Assembly: GCF_025264625.1 (NCBI RefSeq)
Contig: NZ_CP093313.1
Location: 4,898,001 to 4,962,000 of the forward strand
Length of the DNA: 64,000 bases
Direction: 5' to 3'
Source: Occallatibacter riparius
GTDB taxonomy: Bacteria > Acidobacteriota > Terriglobia > Terriglobales > Acidobacteriaceae
A program made the translations under genes and the position numbers. Below, one piece after another: positions 61,553 through 64,000 of the stretch. The notes below the pieces were generated by a model that saw nothing but the letters and a program-made list of their open reading frames with translations, searched no databases and was not told the origin of the DNA. The first letter of the stretch is position 1, and each line of letters starts with the position of its first letter.

Positions 61553-62398
61553 ATGATGAAGCAATCACCTCTGGATATGGCCAGCAGATTGAAACTGACG
61601 AGCCTCCGCGCGATCGCCACGGAGGTCGCTCATCTCAATCACATCCCGGTTCCCTCGTCGTTTACGTTGACCGAACTGATGAAGTTGTTCAGCAACGTGG
61701 CGGGGCCGAAGGCGCCCATCATCACGGAGATTTACAACTGGGGAAGAGTGGATTGGAAAGACGCGAGTGCGGGAACGTTTCGCTTCGCCACTCTCTATCA
61801 CCCCAACTTCGAGATGTACCTCGACGGCAACTGGGAGCGGGGCTGGGATGGTTGGACTTCCGACACGGCCTGGTTGAGCCAGGGGGAACTCTCCTACGAC
61901 ACCGATTGGAGGGTGTCTGTCGTGGCCTGGAACGAGTGGGGGCACAGCGACAAGCGATGGAGCGACTCGTTCAATCGAGGCGATGACCCCAGCAAACCTC
62001 CTCCGTCGCCCGATCCCGGCCCGGGCCCGCAAGAACAGCACCCCAGCGGGATTGAGTTTTACAACTGCGACAACACGCCGATGAGCGACACGGGGCATCT
62101 GCCGGTCCTCTTCCACCTGCGGAATGTGACCACGAATGGAGCCTGGCAATACTGGAATGTCGATGCGGGGTACGACGACAACCTCGAATGCGGCGCGAGA
62201 AGCATGCTGCAACCCTTCACGGTTCCCGGGCTTACGGCGGGCAATACGTACGAATGGGTAGTCACGAAGCCGGATGATCCTGAATGTTCGGACAGCAGCA
62301 CCGATCCTACCGATCCAAGCCACTGTCCTGTTTTTGGGCCGGGAACTGTAACGATCGGCAGCGACAACGTGCTCGTTATCCAATATCCGCCGGTTTAG
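61553..62398 (+). CDS. Unrecognised two-part protein with proline-rich linker
   Basis: 281 aa; GAGGAG lies five bases before the ATG. No signal peptide. The N-terminal part (1-145) has a helical start followed by a beta-rich region with FATLYHPNFEMYLDGNWERG and WRVSVVAWNEWGHSDKRWSD. A Pro-rich linker (about 149-165) separates a second beta-rich part (165-281) with six cysteines (for example FYNCDNTP, NLECGARS, DPECSDSS, SHCPVFGPG). I do not recognise either part. It lies 77 bases after the spike-like gene and may be its partner in the same block. Confidence 0.55.
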   Translation: MMKQSPLDMASRLKLTSLRAIATEVAHLNHIPVPSSFTLTELMKLFSNVAGPKAPIITEIYNWGRVDWKDASAGTFRFATLYHPNFEMYLDGNWERGWDGWTSDTAWLSQGELSYDTDWRVSVVAWNEWGHSDKRWSDSFNRGDDPSKPPPSPDPGPGPQEQHPSGIEFYNCDNTPMSDTGHLPVLFHLRNVTTNGAWQYWNVDAGYDDNLECGARSMLQPFTVPGLTAGNTYEWVVTKPDDPECSDSSTDPTDPSHCPVFGPGTVTIGSDNVLVIQYPPV

Positions 62399-62409
62399 GG
62401 CTTGGCCGG

Positions 62410-62424
62410 GCGGCGCTGCGCCGC
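62410..62424 (+). terminator. Small GC hairpin
   Basis: GCGGCG and CGCCGC with the loop CTG, 12 bases after the stop of the preceding gene. There is no T-tract. Possible terminator. Confidence 0.3.
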
Positions 62425-62494
62425 GTCCTCTCAGTGCAGATATGCGGAGTGCTCCTGCGCCAGCTTAGGCATCGCGAGATGCACAGGGGCGAAT

Positions 62495-62710
62495 ATGAAC
62501 ATCGAAGGCGTGCTTTCCGGGCTTAAAGGGCTGAGGTCAAGTCTCGCCGATTCCAAACCTATTAATGGCGCGATTCTGCTCATCAGGACACTGGAACACG
62601 AATACATCACCACGCGCGGACTCCGGTGCACCGATCGGAACCCTGCGGAAGTGGACCCCTATTGGATAAAGCGCGATGCGTTTCAATTGTCCCCTCTTGA
62701 GGAAAATTGA
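62495..62710 (+). CDS. Small protein of unknown function
   Basis: 71 aa from the ATG at 62495, preceded by AGGGG. A helical start (MNIEGVLSGLKGLRSSLADS, ILLIRTLEHEYITTRGLRC) is followed by NPAEVDPYWIKRDAF. No signal or membrane segment. Unrecognised. It fits within the right-end block, 97 bases after the cysteine-rich protein. Confidence 0.5.
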   Translation: MNIEGVLSGLKGLRSSLADSKPINGAILLIRTLEHEYITTRGLRCTDRNPAEVDPYWIKRDAFQLSPLEEN

Positions 62711-63148
62711 CCTTTTAGAGAGCCTCAACGCATTCGAGCTCGTTGTTCCTGACATTCACGACCAAACAAGCCTATTGAGCGCTTCCTCAGCCGGTTGACG
62801 AGTAACGGGCTAGCCTGACAGATGCGTCTTGTTGTCCGCTATCGAAATTAGGGCCTTCACGCTCATTGGCAGCGGCACGGTCGTAGTCTCGGCACCTTTG
62901 AGGCCCGTTCGTTACCCGGCTCCTATTCCGGTCGGGAGACAGTCGTGCCTCCTCAACTCATCAGCGGCCTCGAAGTGGAACCCTCTTTTTCCGACACGTC
63001 CTGGGTCGCAAACGACACGAATTCCGACGGGAGATCGGGAAGGAAAAGGGCAGTTTCGAGTCTCTTTTCGACGTGGGGGCAACAATGGGGGCAACTATTC
63101 CAAGAAGCAATTTTTAGGCATCTTAGAATCAGCAATATAGGTCTTCAT

Positions 63149-63173
63149 TTTGGTAGTCGTTAACGCTACCAAA
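63149..63173. repeat. Palindrome TTTGGTAG ... CTACCAAA
   Basis: TTTGGTAG (63149-63156) and CTACCAAA (63166-63173) flank the self-complementary core CGTTAACG. A 25-base near-palindrome with HpaI-like centre; operator or attachment site possible. Confidence 0.45.
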
Positions 63174-63184
63174 GATTCTTCGCT

Positions 63185-63210
63185 AAAGCCCGCTCATCCA
63201 GCGGGCTTTT
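63185..63210 (+). terminator. Strong rho-independent terminator
   Basis: AAAGCCCGCT (63185-63194) pairs with AGCGGGCTTT (63200-63209) around CATCC and is followed by T, so it reads as an intrinsic terminator in either direction. No gene with a clear stop precedes it. Confidence 0.75.
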
Positions 63211-63418
63211 CGATCGCTCGGAAATCGAGTTAGCGCGTCCTGGTGGCACATCGTTCAAAAGATGTGGCACAATTTCTCGCACGGTGCCCCCCTCCCCGCG
63301 GGCATCTCCAAAGTCCGTTCGGCTCTGACCACTCCGTAAGCTCACTCGATTTCGTGCACTGACAGCGCAACACCCGGCATTTGATCCCAGAAGTGCTCTC
63401 CGGAAGGATGCCAGCGCG

Positions 63419-64000
63419 ATGTACGCAAGGAAGAACAACTCGATCGCGAGCAGCCAGCCGGATACGCATTCTCCGAGGCGACCCGCCTCCACAGTTCAGA
63501 GCGCCGTCATCGGCAACCAGGCCATGTTGCGCCGGCTCTCCCGGTCTTCCCCGCACCTTCACCGCAAACTCGCAATCGGCGCAGTCCATGATCCGCTCGA
63601 AGCCCAAGCCGACCATGTCGCAGACCGCGTCATGCGCATGCCTGAACCTGCAGGCGCCAACCGGAACAACATCCTGCAAAGGAAATGCGCCGAATGCGAA
63701 GAGGAAGAGAAGCTGCACAGGAAGACCGAGGCGGCTCCCCAATCGGATAGCGAAGCGCCGCCCATCGTTCATGACGTCCTGAACGCGCCGGGGGAGCCAT
63801 TGGACGCGCAGAGCCGCGCCTTCATGGAGCCTCGCTTAGGAACCTCGCTTGACCCGGTACGCATTCACACCACCAACCGCGCTTCCGATTCTGCGCGGGT
63901 TGTTGGAGCGCGTGCCTATACGGTCGGCAACGATATCGTATTCGGCCACGGCGAGTATTCACCGAGCACTCGAGAAGGCCGGCATTTGCTGGCGCATGAG
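63419..64000 (+). CDS. DUF4157 (eCIS-core) protein, truncated by the window end
   Basis: 194 codons are visible from the ATG at 63419 and the frame stays open to the end. Landmarks are VHDPLEAQADHVADRVMRMP (the DPxExxAD...VMRMP segment), a QRKCAECEEEE cysteine/acidic patch, and the DUF4157 core PLDAQSRAFMEPRLGTSLDP, VRIHTTNRASDSARVVGARA, YTVGNDIVFGHGEYSP and EGRHLLAHE, which is the start of an HExxH-like motif. DUF4157 proteins are associated with extracellular contractile injection systems and include toxins and effectors. The rest of the protein, which would show the effector domain, is outside the window. Confidence 0.9.
   Translation, partial: MYARKNNSIASSQPDTHSPRRPASTVQSAVIGNQAMLRRLSRSSPHLHRKLAIGAVHDPLEAQADHVADRVMRMPEPAGANRNNILQRKCAECEEEEKLHRKTEAAPQSDSEAPPIVHDVLNAPGEPLDAQSRAFMEPRLGTSLDPVRIHTTNRASDSARVVGARAYTVGNDIVFGHGEYSPSTREGRHLLAHE

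Larger units (their letters stand above)
62711..63418. other. Non-coding stretch with palindrome and terminator
   Basis: 708 bases without a recognisable gene. It contains a near-perfect palindrome (63149-63173) and a strong terminator (63185-63210). The tandem sequence TGGGGGCAACAATGGGGGCAA lies just before them. Confidence 0.5.

Noticed and set aside
61565-62383. Minus-strand ORF (272 codons) opposite the 61553 gene.
   Set aside because: Arg/Val-rich, no start signal; the plus-strand gene has a good ribosome binding site and protein-like composition.
1-64000. CRISPR array, complete insertion sequence or prophage integrase.
   Set aside because: No regular spaced repeats and no transposase or integrase translation was seen on either strand.

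Overview
The window looks like a chromosome segment from an acidobacterium (Acidobacteriota, Terriglobia-like). I base this on typical gene content: an orphan MacB-type permease of the ADOP kind plus several ADOP fragments, a sedolisin (S53) protease with Ig-like repeats, a large FG-GAP/VCBS protein, PD40 propellers, DUF3300, two LytS/LytTR pairs, and many secreted proteins of unknown function. This is inference from gene content; no rRNA or other taxonomic marker is present. I see no CRISPR array, no complete insertion sequence and no tRNA.

Layout. 0.15-4.3 kb: a degenerate metallo-beta-lactamase-fold protein, an isomerase-like small protein with an NmrA-type oxidoreductase, and a small membrane protein. 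4.6-12.2 kb (minus): an FG-GAP repeat protein and an S53 protease that share the same C-terminal membrane/cysteine module. 12.5-14.4 kb: a LytS/LytTR pair divergent from the protease. 14.4-18.6 kb: a worn region with ADOP fragments, a PD40 protein, an NTF2-like protein and a truncated CPBP protease. 18.8-20.5 kb: a GH30 glycosidase with a ricin-type lectin domain. 21.0-24.5 kb: a small membrane operon (minus) and a formylglycine-generating enzyme/sulfatase pair (plus). 24.7-27.9 kb: a histidine-rich membrane/periplasmic module. 28.1-30.3 kb: a Cpx-like two-component system. 31.9-33.2 kb: three pseudogenes. 33.2-35.6 kb: an ECF sigma/anti-sigma/secreted-protein operon. 35.8-41.3 kb: a PilT-like ATPase with two secretins and a Big_2 lipoprotein. 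42.3-48.6 kb: secreted proteins including DUF3300, a 25-residue repeat protein and a Spy/CpxP homologue. 49.2-51.2 kb: a second Cpx-like two-component system. 52.3-54.7 kb: an intact ADOP permease. 55.8-59.9 kb: two membrane proteins and a second LytS/LytTR pair. 60.2-64 kb: a block of unusual proteins ending in a DUF4157 protein that runs off the window; this domain is typical of extracellular contractile injection system (eCIS) neighbourhoods.

How the parts may work together. The most interesting signal is a direct-repeat box, YGACA-N5-YGACA with variants, found upstream of at least six transcription units between 21.7 and 48.7 kb. These units include the Spy/CpxP homologue, all three GPNG-repeat secreted proteins, the FGE-sulfatase pair and the histidine-rich membrane module. 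The 10-bp period matches the E. coli CpxR box (GTAAA-N5-GTAAA), and two CpxR/CpxA-like systems lie within the same stretch. I infer a local envelope-stress regulon.
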